Positions 51,896 through 60,388 of a stretch of DNA of 64,000 nt are shown piece by piece. The translations under genes were made by a program, and so were the position numbers. Origin of the DNA: CAJXNP01 sp050305935. Its GTDB lineage: Bacteria; Bacteroidota; Bacteroidia; Cytophagales; Cyclobacteriaceae. How positions within the stretch are numbered: position 1 is the first letter of the stretch; every line of letters begins with the position of its first letter. Location: assembly GCA_050305935.1 (NCBI GenBank), contig JBNLGG010000001.1:62001-126000 (forward strand). The letters run 5' to 3'. Below the pieces are notes generated by a model. It was not told the DNA's origin and made no database searches. It saw only the letters and a list, made by a program, of their open reading frames with translations.

Positions 51896-52765
51896 TCAAT
51901 TTATATGTTGATCTCTCTCCTTCACCAAAGCCAAAATATCAATAGTTCCCTTTTTCGGAACAATGCTCTGATAATTTTCCAATGTGATCTCCTTCAGGTT
52001 GCTGCTGTTGAATAATTTATAGCCCAACGGGTGGAATAATTTGGTATAAAAATCAAAGCCAATACCTTTTTCCTCCATCACATATTGCCCGATTTCAAAA
52101 ATAACGGCTGGCCTAAACTTTCCTAATAATTCCTTCGCCCCGGATAGCACATCCGGCTCATGGCCGTCAGTGTCGATTTTAATAAAGTCAATTCTGTCTA
52201 TGTTTTCTTCGATCACGAATTGATCCAGGGTGATGCTTCCAACTCCCTCTGTCGACATGGCGGTGCCGCCGTGAACCGGGTGCTCATTTTCATCTTTTTC
52301 GCCACCTACTTTCCAACTGGAATAGGCAATAATTTCCTTGTCAATTTTATCAGGACTCGTGATAAAGGTCTGGGTCACAGTTACTCTTTTCGCCAGTCCC
52401 GGGTTTAGCGCCAGGTTTCGCTTTAGTTTTTTGAGCGCATAGTGTGTTGGCTCAAATGCGTAGACTTTTCCGTTTGGTACCAATTCCGTAAACTGGAGTG
52501 CCATCACTCCAATATTTGCCCCAATGTCCAGGATTACTCCGTCTTTCGGGATTTGAATGAATTTGTTTTTCGAGACATGCGATTGAAAGTTACCAAAAAG
52601 GAATAGCGACAGGTCCAACCCCTCCCTCAGGTCTACCTCATACTGAATGCCACCTCTTTTTATCACATGCAAATCCTTTCGCACAAAAATCCTTGTAACG
52701 ATATAAAGCACCTTTGCGATGAAGATCTTTATTCTGGTCAATGGCAGATTAGATAACAAGCCCAT
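51896..52765 (-). CDS. FkbM family SAM-dependent methyltransferase
   Basis: This protein of about 289 residues has the SAM-binding motif DIGANIGVMALQFTELVPNGKVYAFEPTHYALKKLKRNL and the later IDFIKIDTDGHEPDVLSGAKELL segment, which together are the FkbM signature. FkbM enzymes O-methylate sugars or polyketides, and in this cluster a sugar of an exported glycan is a likely target. The N-terminus is hydrophobic (LLSNLPLTRIKIFIAKVLYIVTRIF) and could anchor it to the membrane. ATG 52765 was chosen over TTG 52774. Its start lies five bases after the stop of the upstream fusion gene; the TTG would overlap that stop by four. Confidence 0.88.
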   Translation of the reverse strand: MGLLSNLPLTRIKIFIAKVLYIVTRIFVRKDLHVIKRGGIQYEVDLREGLDLSLFLFGNFQSHVSKNKFIQIPKDGVILDIGANIGVMALQFTELVPNGKVYAFEPTHYALKKLKRNLALNPGLAKRVTVTQTFITSPDKIDKEIIAYSSWKVGGEKDENEHPVHGGTAMSTEGVGSITLDQFVIEENIDRIDFIKIDTDGHEPDVLSGAKELLGKFRPAVIFEIGQYVMEEKGIGFDFYTKLFHPLGYKLFNSSNLKEITLENYQSIVPKKGTIDILALVKERDQHIN

Positions 52766-52770
52766 GCTGA

Positions 52771-54213
52771 TCAATAAAATTTAATTTTTCTGGCAGCATA
52801 GGCCACCATTCTAAACAATAAAAAGCCGTGTGAAAACCTGGAAATATTTGTATCCCCGTAGATCCTTTCCCTATAGCGGATGGGCAGGTCGATGATTTTC
52901 AGGTTAAGTTTATAAGCTCCGAAGATCAGGTCAAAATCCCCGAAGGGATCAAACTCCCCAAAAAACTTCCGGTTTTTTATCAATTTTAGATAGTCTTCAC
53001 GATGAATAACTTTTGTGCCACACAGGGTATCTTTGATCGATTGTTCCAATAGCCAGGAAAACATGATGGAAAAGAATTTATTTCCCAGTAAGTTAAGAAA
53101 GCGCATCGCGCCCTTTTCCATTGGGTACACCAGCCGGGAGCCATTGATGAATTCACCTTTGTGCTGGACGAGGCTTTCATAGAAGGATGGCAAGTCTTCG
53201 GGAGGCACCGTGAGGTCGGCATCCAGGATCATTAAAATATCCCCGGAGGCCATATCAAAACCCATCCGCACGGCGTCCCCTTTTCCCTTGCCGGGCTGCT
53301 GCCCGACTTTAATGTCGAGGTCAGGATATTTTTGAGGCAGTTTTTGAATTTGCTCCCAGGTGTCGTCGGTCGAATTCCCTTCGATGAAGATCAATTCCTG
53401 GTGGCTGCCAAAGGATGGCAGGCGCCTAATGGCATTTTCCAAGTTCCCGCTTTCATTCCTTGCGGGAATAACGATACTCACAGACTTTTCCTGCCATTCT
53501 TTTTGTCCGATGATAGGCCTGGCAAAAATATACTGGTTGAGACACAGGGAATTAACTAGCGGAAGTCGGCTCAGGTATTTGTTGATGATCTTGCTTACCA
53601 GCGGGATATACACCGGAAACAGCATCCGCTTGGTGTGGCGATATGTGTCAAATCCGGCGAGGTACAGAAAAGTTTGTACATCCCTTCTTGTAAGCCAGTT
53701 TTGTTTGGGGCTTCTTTTTTTTATGCGGAGAAATTCTCCAAAAACTAAAAAAGGTTCCCATAAAAAATTGTAATAATTGATGATGATCCGGGTACGGCTA
53801 TGGGAAACGTTTCGCAGTTGTTTGAACACTTTGAGAACATCTACAAAATATCCCGTCACGTGCGTCAAAATAATGGTGTCAAACTTTTCATCGATGTCGA
53901 GATTCTCGGCATCCATTACCATAAAATTTATATCCGGATACTTTTCCTTTGCCAGGGCGATCATTTTTGGGCTGAAATCAATGCCCGTCTTTTTTCTACC
54001 TTTGAATTGTTGCAGCATGTGTCCGGTGCCACAGCCAATTTCCAGCACGGAATCATCTTCGTGGATGAAGTAATTGCAGTAGTGCACAATATCATTCCAG
54101 AAATAGCTGTACCTTTTCCTGTACCGGGAAATTGAATCGGCCAGCTTTTCGAAATGTTTTTTAAATGTTTCCCTTCGTTCGTTTCGAATGTCTGTTTCCT
54201 GCGTTTCTTTCAT
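52771..54213 (-). CDS. Fusion of a class I methyltransferase and a GT2 glycosyltransferase
   Basis: This 480-residue protein joins two enzymes. Residues 1-235 form a SAM-dependent methyltransferase: SVLEIGCGTGHMLQQFKGRKKTGIDFSPKMIALA is the SAM loop, followed by DTIILTHVTGYFVDVLKVFKQL. From about 242 a GT2 domain begins: VSIVIPARNESGNLENAIRRLP, IEGNSTDDTWEQIQ, and LMILDADLTVPPEDLPSF with the DxD metal motif. The GT half resembles polyprenyl-phosphate sugar transferases (DPM/Ppm type), but lacks a membrane domain. The pairing would let one protein both methylate a lipid- or sugar-linked substrate and transfer a sugar. It is nine bases downstream of the ArnT/PMT-like gene, in one operon with the FkbM gene. 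Confidence 0.88.
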   Translation of the reverse strand: MKETQETDIRNERRETFKKHFEKLADSISRYRKRYSYFWNDIVHYCNYFIHEDDSVLEIGCGTGHMLQQFKGRKKTGIDFSPKMIALAKEKYPDINFMVMDAENLDIDEKFDTIILTHVTGYFVDVLKVFKQLRNVSHSRTRIIINYYNFLWEPFLVFGEFLRIKKRSPKQNWLTRRDVQTFLYLAGFDTYRHTKRMLFPVYIPLVSKIINKYLSRLPLVNSLCLNQYIFARPIIGQKEWQEKSVSIVIPARNESGNLENAIRRLPSFGSHQELIFIEGNSTDDTWEQIQKLPQKYPDLDIKVGQQPGKGKGDAVRMGFDMASGDILMILDADLTVPPEDLPSFYESLVQHKGEFINGSRLVYPMEKGAMRFLNLLGNKFFSIMFSWLLEQSIKDTLCGTKVIHREDYLKLIKNRKFFGEFDPFGDFDLIFGAYKLNLKIIDLPIRYRERIYGDTNISRFSHGFLLFRMVAYAARKIKFY

Positions 54214-54222
54214 TAAAAAATA

Positions 54223-55884
54223 CTATTTCAATTCATATAAAAAGACCGGTTCTTCTTCCCCGATTTTATGAACAAACTCCAATTTGTCAGGATATGCCTG
54301 GTGGACAATGGACAAATATCTTCGCACAGTAGAAATCGTGCGCCCTGTGTTTTTTGAGGGATCCGCCCGAAGGCTGGCCAGCATCACATGTGTGACCCCT
54401 GCTTCCTTCAGTTTATTGTAAAGCTCTTCCGGATCTTCTGATGGCACTTTCCATATTCCGTAAAATTCCTTTCCGCCGCTGTAGATAAATGCCATGCCAG
54501 GCTTTCTGGCACCCACAAATGCATTTTCAGGTAGATTATCCTTTACCCATTTGCTCATTTCAAAGTAGTGGATCCAATCGGGTGTAAAGCCATACAGCAA
54601 ATCACCTTTCATGTAATGCCCCAGCGATTCAAAGGTTTCGGGCAATTTTTTAAATGTCCTTATCGCGCCTGCCCCAATAAAAATGACAGTCATGATGCCA
54701 AATACCCATCTCAGGCTTGGTCGATATTTAATTGTGGCGGTGTGAATTGTCGCAAGAATATAAACCAAAATAAATGGGGTATACACGAGGATCAGCCTCT
54801 CCTGGCTCCAGTATTGTTGTAGTACAATAAATGTGATCCCACAAGAGGCCAGCGTGTAGATGCCGACAAAGAAAAGAAAGCGATCGCTCCGATAGAAAAG
54901 AGCTAATCCCAACACACAGGTTAAAATGATCAGGAGGGTAATGAACCCACTCGTGTGCTGAAGCTCAAGGGGATTCCTGAGTTTCACTTCTCCTTTTAAG
55001 CCATAAATGACCATAAAATGATACGACAGATAGTCGATGCTATTGTTTTTTATACGTTTGATGTATCCTCCAAAATCTTCGTTTCCCTGGGAAGGATCAT
55101 AGGGGTGTTTGAGTTTCAGTTTGTTGCCCTGGTTGCTCACCTGGGACTCCTTCACATCAAATGCCGTTCGTTTGATCACTTCATTAGCTCCATAAAACAC
55201 TCCGAAGGAAAGGATGGTGAAAACTACCGCCATCCAATTCATCCTGATCAAAAAATACAGGCAGGTGCCAATAACGGCTGTCAGGCCAATGTTTTTGGTA
55301 AGCGCCATCAGGAAGACCACCAGACCTAAAAGGAGGAATTTTTTAACATCCTTGATTTGGGTTTTCTTTGGTTCTCCCTGGAAGAAATACTTTTTCGCAA
55401 CAAAGAGGAAAATGCTTTGCATCATCAGAAAAAACGCTTCTGTAAAAGCTGAACTGGCAAAGTAAAGCATGGAAGCATTAAAAGAGAGAATGAACAGCAG
55501 TGGGACTAACACAATGGCAGGTAAATGCTTTTTGAAAACCCTATAGAAAAGCCAAAAGTGGATTAGCATAAACACCAGTGAGGCCAATTTTAAAATAACC
55601 AGGTTTAAACCGCTAATGCCGATGATAAGCCCCAGGACAATGGGATAGAGCGATCCCTGGAAAGTCGGGTATTTTCCTTTTCTGATAAATGAAAACGCCC
55701 GGTTTATGTACTCAGAATCATCACCGCCTATGGATACTTTAGGGTCAAAGAATATCAGGCCCATTAAACACAAGAGTCCAAATAGTATCCAGAAAAAAGT
55801 GCTGAGGTTCCGGGACAAATAGCTGTTTAGCCCCGGGAAAAGCGAATTTTCATTAATATCCAATGCCTGGTTAGCTGCGCTCAT
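54223..55884 (-). CDS. ArnT/PMT-like membrane glycosyltransferase (GT-C fold)
   Basis: This 553-residue protein begins with a soluble lead, then about ten membrane helices (from ~28). The first periplasmic loop carries acidic residues typical of GT-C enzymes (SIGGDDSEYINRAFSF, where DD or DE coordinates metal and polyprenyl-phosphate sugar). A C-terminal soluble domain follows from ~410 (KKLPETFESLGHYMKGDLLYGFTPDWIHYFEMSKWVKDNLPENAFVGARKPG). Such proteins move a sugar from a polyprenyl-phosphate donor to lipid or protein in the periplasm. It heads the minus-strand glycan operon (54223 to 50719) and may use a donor made by the GT2 proteins of this window; that is an inference. Confidence 0.8.
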   Translation of the reverse strand: MSAANQALDINENSLFPGLNSYLSRNLSTFFWILFGLLCLMGLIFFDPKVSIGGDDSEYINRAFSFIRKGKYPTFQGSLYPIVLGLIIGISGLNLVILKLASLVFMLIHFWLFYRVFKKHLPAIVLVPLLFILSFNASMLYFASSAFTEAFFLMMQSIFLFVAKKYFFQGEPKKTQIKDVKKFLLLGLVVFLMALTKNIGLTAVIGTCLYFLIRMNWMAVVFTILSFGVFYGANEVIKRTAFDVKESQVSNQGNKLKLKHPYDPSQGNEDFGGYIKRIKNNSIDYLSYHFMVIYGLKGEVKLRNPLELQHTSGFITLLIILTCVLGLALFYRSDRFLFFVGIYTLASCGITFIVLQQYWSQERLILVYTPFILVYILATIHTATIKYRPSLRWVFGIMTVIFIGAGAIRTFKKLPETFESLGHYMKGDLLYGFTPDWIHYFEMSKWVKDNLPENAFVGARKPGMAFIYSGGKEFYGIWKVPSEDPEELYNKLKEAGVTHVMLASLRADPSKNTGRTISTVRRYLSIVHQAYPDKLEFVHKIGEEEPVFLYELK

Positions 55885-56148
55885 AGGGTTGAAATTTTAG
55901 CAAATATATCATTTCTCAGCTTTCTTTTGCCCGAAGACTATCCTTCACCGCAATTGCAATGTTATCTAAATGTTAACATAAAAAGAGCTTTTGACGCCAG
56001 AATGCAATGAAAGAAATTTGATCCACATGTTTAAAAACCTGATAAATGACATCTTTTGGTGTAATTAATGTGTTTTTGAAAGCTAAATTGTGTTACCAAA
56101 GCTTTAATTCTTGTTAACAATTTATTAATATTGAATAAATGATTTTAG

Positions 56149-56949
56149 ATGAAACCAGGGGTGGCGATCATATTGACCATATTTTTTTGCACAGGACTGG
56201 CGAACAGCCAACCCTCCTCTGCCCTTGTGTTATCATCAAGCTTTTTCATTAACCCTCCCTCCATATCAAACCCACGAAGTGACGATTTCTTTCTTTCGGC
56301 GGAAAATATGAGCCGGGATGAAATAGCAAGCCAACAGGAGGAGCTAGCTGAATTTGTCAATAAAATGGCAGCTAAGCGGGACAAAGTTAAAGACGAGAGT
56401 TATTTTCTGAAGTGCCTGTTTTACAAGGTGCATAATAAGTATCTAAAGAATTACCAAAACCTGGTGACCTTCGAAGAACTACTTGAGCAGGGTAGGTACG
56501 ATTGTGTGTCTGGTACGGCACTCTATGTGTTGATTCTGGAGGAGCTTGGATTTGATTATTCCATTTACGAGTCTGATTTTCATGTGCTCCTGTTGGTGCA
56601 GAGTGGTGAAAAAAAGATAATGTTTGAATCGACTGATTTTGCAAACGGCTTTGTAGATGACGAAAACGAGATCGTTAGAAGGATAGAATACTATCGATCC
56701 CTCAGCGAACAAGAAAGCGATAACTATTACAATTATCAGGTAAATACCCACAGAATGATCGATTCCAGGCAATTGGCCGGGCTGCTTTTTTATAACCAGG
56801 CTGTAAAAGAATACAACAATCAAAATTTTTCTGCCGCGAACACCTACCTTGACAAAGCAGAAAAACTTTACAAAGGGTATCGAATTACAGAATTGAGGGA
56901 TTTGATCTCGAAGATGACAATAGCTGCCAATTCCCTCACATTGGATTAA
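56149..56949 (+). CDS. Exported transglutaminase-like (papain-fold) protein with TPR-like C-terminus
   Basis: This 266-residue protein has a signal peptide (MKPGVAIILTIFFCTGLANSQ). The central part is transglutaminase-like: GRYDCVSGTALYVLILEELGF supplies catalytic C119, DFHVLLLV supplies H145, and KKIMFESTDF near 160-163 supplies the third acidic residue. The C-terminal 60 residues (LLFYNQAVKEYNNQNFSAANTYLDKAEKLYKG) look like a single TPR. The combination is found in Bacteroidota envelope proteins with an uncertain role, probably peptidase or cross-linker. It stands alone, ~90 bases before the gliding-type gene, and is possibly co-expressed with it. Confidence 0.75.
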   Translation: MKPGVAIILTIFFCTGLANSQPSSALVLSSSFFINPPSISNPRSDDFFLSAENMSRDEIASQQEELAEFVNKMAAKRDKVKDESYFLKCLFYKVHNKYLKNYQNLVTFEELLEQGRYDCVSGTALYVLILEELGFDYSIYESDFHVLLLVQSGEKKIMFESTDFANGFVDDENEIVRRIEYYRSLSEQESDNYYNYQVNTHRMIDSRQLAGLLFYNQAVKEYNNQNFSAANTYLDKAEKLYKGYRITELRDLISKMTIAANSLTLD

Positions 56950-57040
56950 TTTTATTTCAACATTTTCACATCTTGCTGTGTCTGAATATTAATTGGTTTC
57001 TTTGTGAAACTTACCTTATCTTTTCACACAGCTAAATAAG

Positions 57041-60000
57041 ATGTTGGGTTTGAGATTACTCTTTTTTTTCAGCACATATCTGTTCGTTCTCCATATTGCG
57101 TCAGCACAGCAGCCCTTTCTTTTTGAAGAGAATAAAGGGCAATGGCATGAAGAAGTGTTGTTTAGAACAGAAATTCCGGGTGGATATTTATTTGTAACAA
57201 AAAAGGGGATGAAATATGTCTACGTTCACCCCGAAGATGCCGGGAAATTTGCAGGCCATGATCATCAAAACATTCCTTCCAACCTCCGGACGTCAAAACC
57301 TGACCTGCAGGAAGGGTTGAGAATGCATGCCATCGAAGTATTGATGGAAAACAGAAACCCTTCGTCAAAAATTATTTCTTCAAAGCCTTCTGCCTCCCAA
57401 ATAAATTATTTTAGAGGCAATGACCCCTCCAAATGGGCGGTGGATGTCCGGCGCTACGAGGAAGTTATGATAAAAAACGTATATCAAAACATCGATTTTA
57501 AATTGTATTCCGAACGAGGAAATTTGAAGTACGATTTTATTGTTCGTAAAGGAGGAAATCCCTCGCAGATCGCGCTGGCCTTCATTGGGGCGGAAGGTGT
57601 GGGTTTGGTTGAAGACCGCCTGGCAATTTCTACTGCTTTTAGCACGACCCATGAAGGAAATCCTTATTCCTATCAGCGAGTTGGCGAAGGTGAAAGGCCA
57701 GTCACTTGCCGATACCAGGTAGATGGAGCACAGGTAAAATTTGACCTGCCTGAAGGTTATAATAAAAATGAGGATTTAATTATTGACCCTGAATTGATCT
57801 TTTCCACCTATTCGGGAAGCCTTGCCGATAACTGGGGCTTTACGGCGACATACGATGAAGCCGGAAATCTTTACTCGGGAGGCATTGTGCGTGAAATTGG
57901 TTATCCGGTAACCTCAGGAGCCTTTCAGGAAAATTATGGTGGAAATGTGGATGTGGGTATTTTAAAATTTAATGAAGATGGAACTCAATTGTTGTTTGCT
58001 ACCTACATCGGGGGTAGCAGCGCCGAGACTCCCTACAGTATGATTGTGAATAGCTTGGGTGAACTGGTTATTCTCGGGACAACTTCCTCTTCCAACTTCC
58101 CGGTAACAACCAATGCTTATCAAACTACCTATCATGGTGGTCCGTCTCTCGGCCAGCCGGTTGGGGCGATACCCTATACCAACGGATCAGATTTTTATGT
58201 ATTAAAACTCAGTTCGGATGGCCGGGATTTAATCTCATCCACATTTTTAGGGGGAACGGACAATGATGGTGTCATGCTGCAAAGAATGCCTTTAACCAAA
58301 AACTACGGCGACCAATTCAGAGGTGAGGTTAATATTGACAAGGATGATAATATTTATTTTGCTTCCTATACGGCTTCCCAAGATTTTCCAATTACAAGCG
58401 CCATTCAACTGGTTTACGGAGGGGGGCTGTATGACGGGGTTGTTGTGAAGTTCAATCCTGATTTGTCTGATCTTTTATTTAGCACCTATTTAGGTGGTAA
58501 GAGGATGGATGGAGTTTTTAATGTGAAAGTTGATTCTGATAATAATATTGTTGTGGGTGGCGGAACGGACAGCGAGGATTATCCAATAAAGGGTTCCGTT
58601 CTCAAGCCGGAGAAAAATGATACAACGGATATTGATGGAGTTATATCGAAAATCAGTGTGACGGGCGATTCGCTGATTGCCAGCACATACGTGGGGACAG
58701 TCGACTATGACCAGGTGTATTTTATAGAGGTCGATAGTTCAGATTTAATTTATGTATTGGGCCAGACGAGGGGCGATATTGCTATTACAGCAGATATCTA
58801 TTCCAATCCGAATAGCGGTCAATTTGTGCAATGCTACGGGCAGGAATTGGACACGCTGATCTTCTCGACACAAATTGGCTCGGGGTCAGGGTCGCCGGAT
58901 TTTAGACCGACTGCCTTTCTGGTGAACGAGTGCCAAAACATCCTGATCAGCGGGTGGGGTGGCAGTACCAATGCAGCCCTGGTCCAGGACAATTCCGGAA
59001 ATATATTTTCGACCGGTTACGTGGGGGGGACGACTGTCAACCTCCCGGTGACGGACAATGCATTTCGACCCACTTCAGATGGATCGGACTTTTATATATG
59101 CGTGTTATTGAAAGATGCCAAGGAATTGCTTTATGCGACTTTTTTTGGAGGTAACACTTCCTCAGATCATGTGGATGGCGGTACCAGCAGGTTTGACAAC
59201 CGGGGAATTGTTTATCAGTCAGTTTGTGCCAGTTGCGGGCTTGGCGCTGTGGACGATTTTCCCACCACTCCCGGCGCATGGTCCAATGTTGATAAAAGTA
59301 AGTTCCCGGGTCCAAACTGCAACAATGCGGTATTTAAATTTGATGTCACACAATTAAAAGCTGATTTCGTCACCAATTCTCATGAATGGGATCGACCAGG
59401 ATTGCGCACGGGGTGCTGGCCTTTGGAAATAGCATTCAAAAACACAAGTATTGGAGGGATTGACTTTGAGTGGGATCTGGGGAATGGAATTTCATCCACC
59501 CAGGAGGATAGCCTGTATACGATCTATGAAAACCCCGGATTGTACAATGTGTCGCTTCGGGCGACAGATATCTCCACTTGTGTAAGAGAAGATTTTGCCT
59601 TCGGTACAATAGAAGTCTATGACCAAACCTTTGAAATAATGGATCCGGAAAAGATCTGCCATGGAGATCAGGTCCAAATGATGGCAGGCGGTGGTGTTTC
59701 ATACAAATGGAGTCCCTCGCAATACCTGGATAATCCCAACATTCAAAACCCAACAGCCAGCCCTGATACGACCGCATATTTTACCGTAGAGGTGACAAAT
59801 GGACTTGGCTGTGTGGCGGTTGATTCCGTATTGATCACCGTAGTTCCCGGATATACAGTTGACTTTAATTATTCGAAGGTAAACAGTTGCTTCATCTCCC
59901 CGGAAATTTATTTTCATAACCTTTCATCTGGCGTCGATGAGTTTGTTTGGGACCTGGGAAATGGAGATCAGTTTTCACTGGATAGTTTGGGCTATAATTA

Positions 60001-60328
60001 CCATGAGACCGATACTTTTACTGTGACACTCACAGGTTTATTGGATATTTGTGAAAAAACAGTAAGTCAGCAAGTCCCGTCCGTAGCCACCATCATTCCA
60101 AATGTAATAACGCCTAATGGCGATCAGCTCAATGATGTCTTTCAAATAATAACGGATGAGCCAATAGATCTAAAAATAGTCAGTCGATGGGGCAACCTGG
60201 TTTTTGAAGCGGAAAACTATAGCGGCGAATTCGATGGAAAAGGGTTGCCTCCCGCTGTTTATTATTATGAAGTCGAATTTCGCAAAGATGGCACATCCTG
60301 TAATGGTTGGCTACATATTTTAAAATAA
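57041..60328 (+). CDS. Secreted SBBP-repeat/PKD protein with gliding-type T9SS (type B) C-terminal domain
   Basis: This 1095-residue protein is exported by the type IX system. After a signal peptide (LLFFFSTYLFVLHIASAQ), residues ~24-250 form a DUF7948-like module (FLFEENKGQWHEEVLFR). SBBP beta-propeller-like repeats with [FL]STYLGG-type strands (STFLGGTDNDG, STYLGGKRMDG, TFFGGNTSSDH) follow to ~770. Next are PKD domains (EWDLGNGISSTQEDSLYTIYENPGLYNVSLRATD and FVWDLGNGDQFSLDS). The last ~85 residues (FNVITPNGDQLNDVFQI-like segment, VSRWGNLVFEAENYSGEFDG, CNGWLHILK) are the gliding motility-associated CHU_C domain used as a type B sorting signal. It probably acts as a surface adhesin. The start ATG is clear. 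Confidence 0.92.
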   Translation: MLGLRLLFFFSTYLFVLHIASAQQPFLFEENKGQWHEEVLFRTEIPGGYLFVTKKGMKYVYVHPEDAGKFAGHDHQNIPSNLRTSKPDLQEGLRMHAIEVLMENRNPSSKIISSKPSASQINYFRGNDPSKWAVDVRRYEEVMIKNVYQNIDFKLYSERGNLKYDFIVRKGGNPSQIALAFIGAEGVGLVEDRLAISTAFSTTHEGNPYSYQRVGEGERPVTCRYQVDGAQVKFDLPEGYNKNEDLIIDPELIFSTYSGSLADNWGFTATYDEAGNLYSGGIVREIGYPVTSGAFQENYGGNVDVGILKFNEDGTQLLFATYIGGSSAETPYSMIVNSLGELVILGTTSSSNFPVTTNAYQTTYHGGPSLGQPVGAIPYTNGSDFYVLKLSSDGRDLISSTFLGGTDNDGVMLQRMPLTKNYGDQFRGEVNIDKDDNIYFASYTASQDFPITSAIQLVYGGGLYDGVVVKFNPDLSDLLFSTYLGGKRMDGVFNVKVDSDNNIVVGGGTDSEDYPIKGSVLKPEKNDTTDIDGVISKISVTGDSLIASTYVGTVDYDQVYFIEVDSSDLIYVLGQTRGDIAITADIYSNPNSGQFVQCYGQELDTLIFSTQIGSGSGSPDFRPTAFLVNECQNILISGWGGSTNAALVQDNSGNIFSTGYVGGTTVNLPVTDNAFRPTSDGSDFYICVLLKDAKELLYATFFGGNTSSDHVDGGTSRFDNRGIVYQSVCASCGLGAVDDFPTTPGAWSNVDKSKFPGPNCNNAVFKFDVTQLKADFVTNSHEWDRPGLRTGCWPLEIAFKNTSIGGIDFEWDLGNGISSTQEDSLYTIYENPGLYNVSLRATDISTCVREDFAFGTIEVYDQTFEIMDPEKICHGDQVQMMAGGGVSYKWSPSQYLDNPNIQNPTASPDTTAYFTVEVTNGLGCVAVDSVLITVVPGYTVDFNYSKVNSCFISPEIYFHNLSSGVDEFVWDLGNGDQFSLDSLGYNYHETDTFTVTLTGLLDICEKTVSQQVPSVATIIPNVITPNGDQLNDVFQIITDEPIDLKIVSRWGNLVFEAENYSGEFDGKGLPPAVYYYEVEFRKDGTSCNGWLHILK

Positions 60329-60388
60329 TGGGGAGCGAATATTTATTAACTTTGCCGTGTTGAAGAAAATACTTTTAAAAATTAGTTG

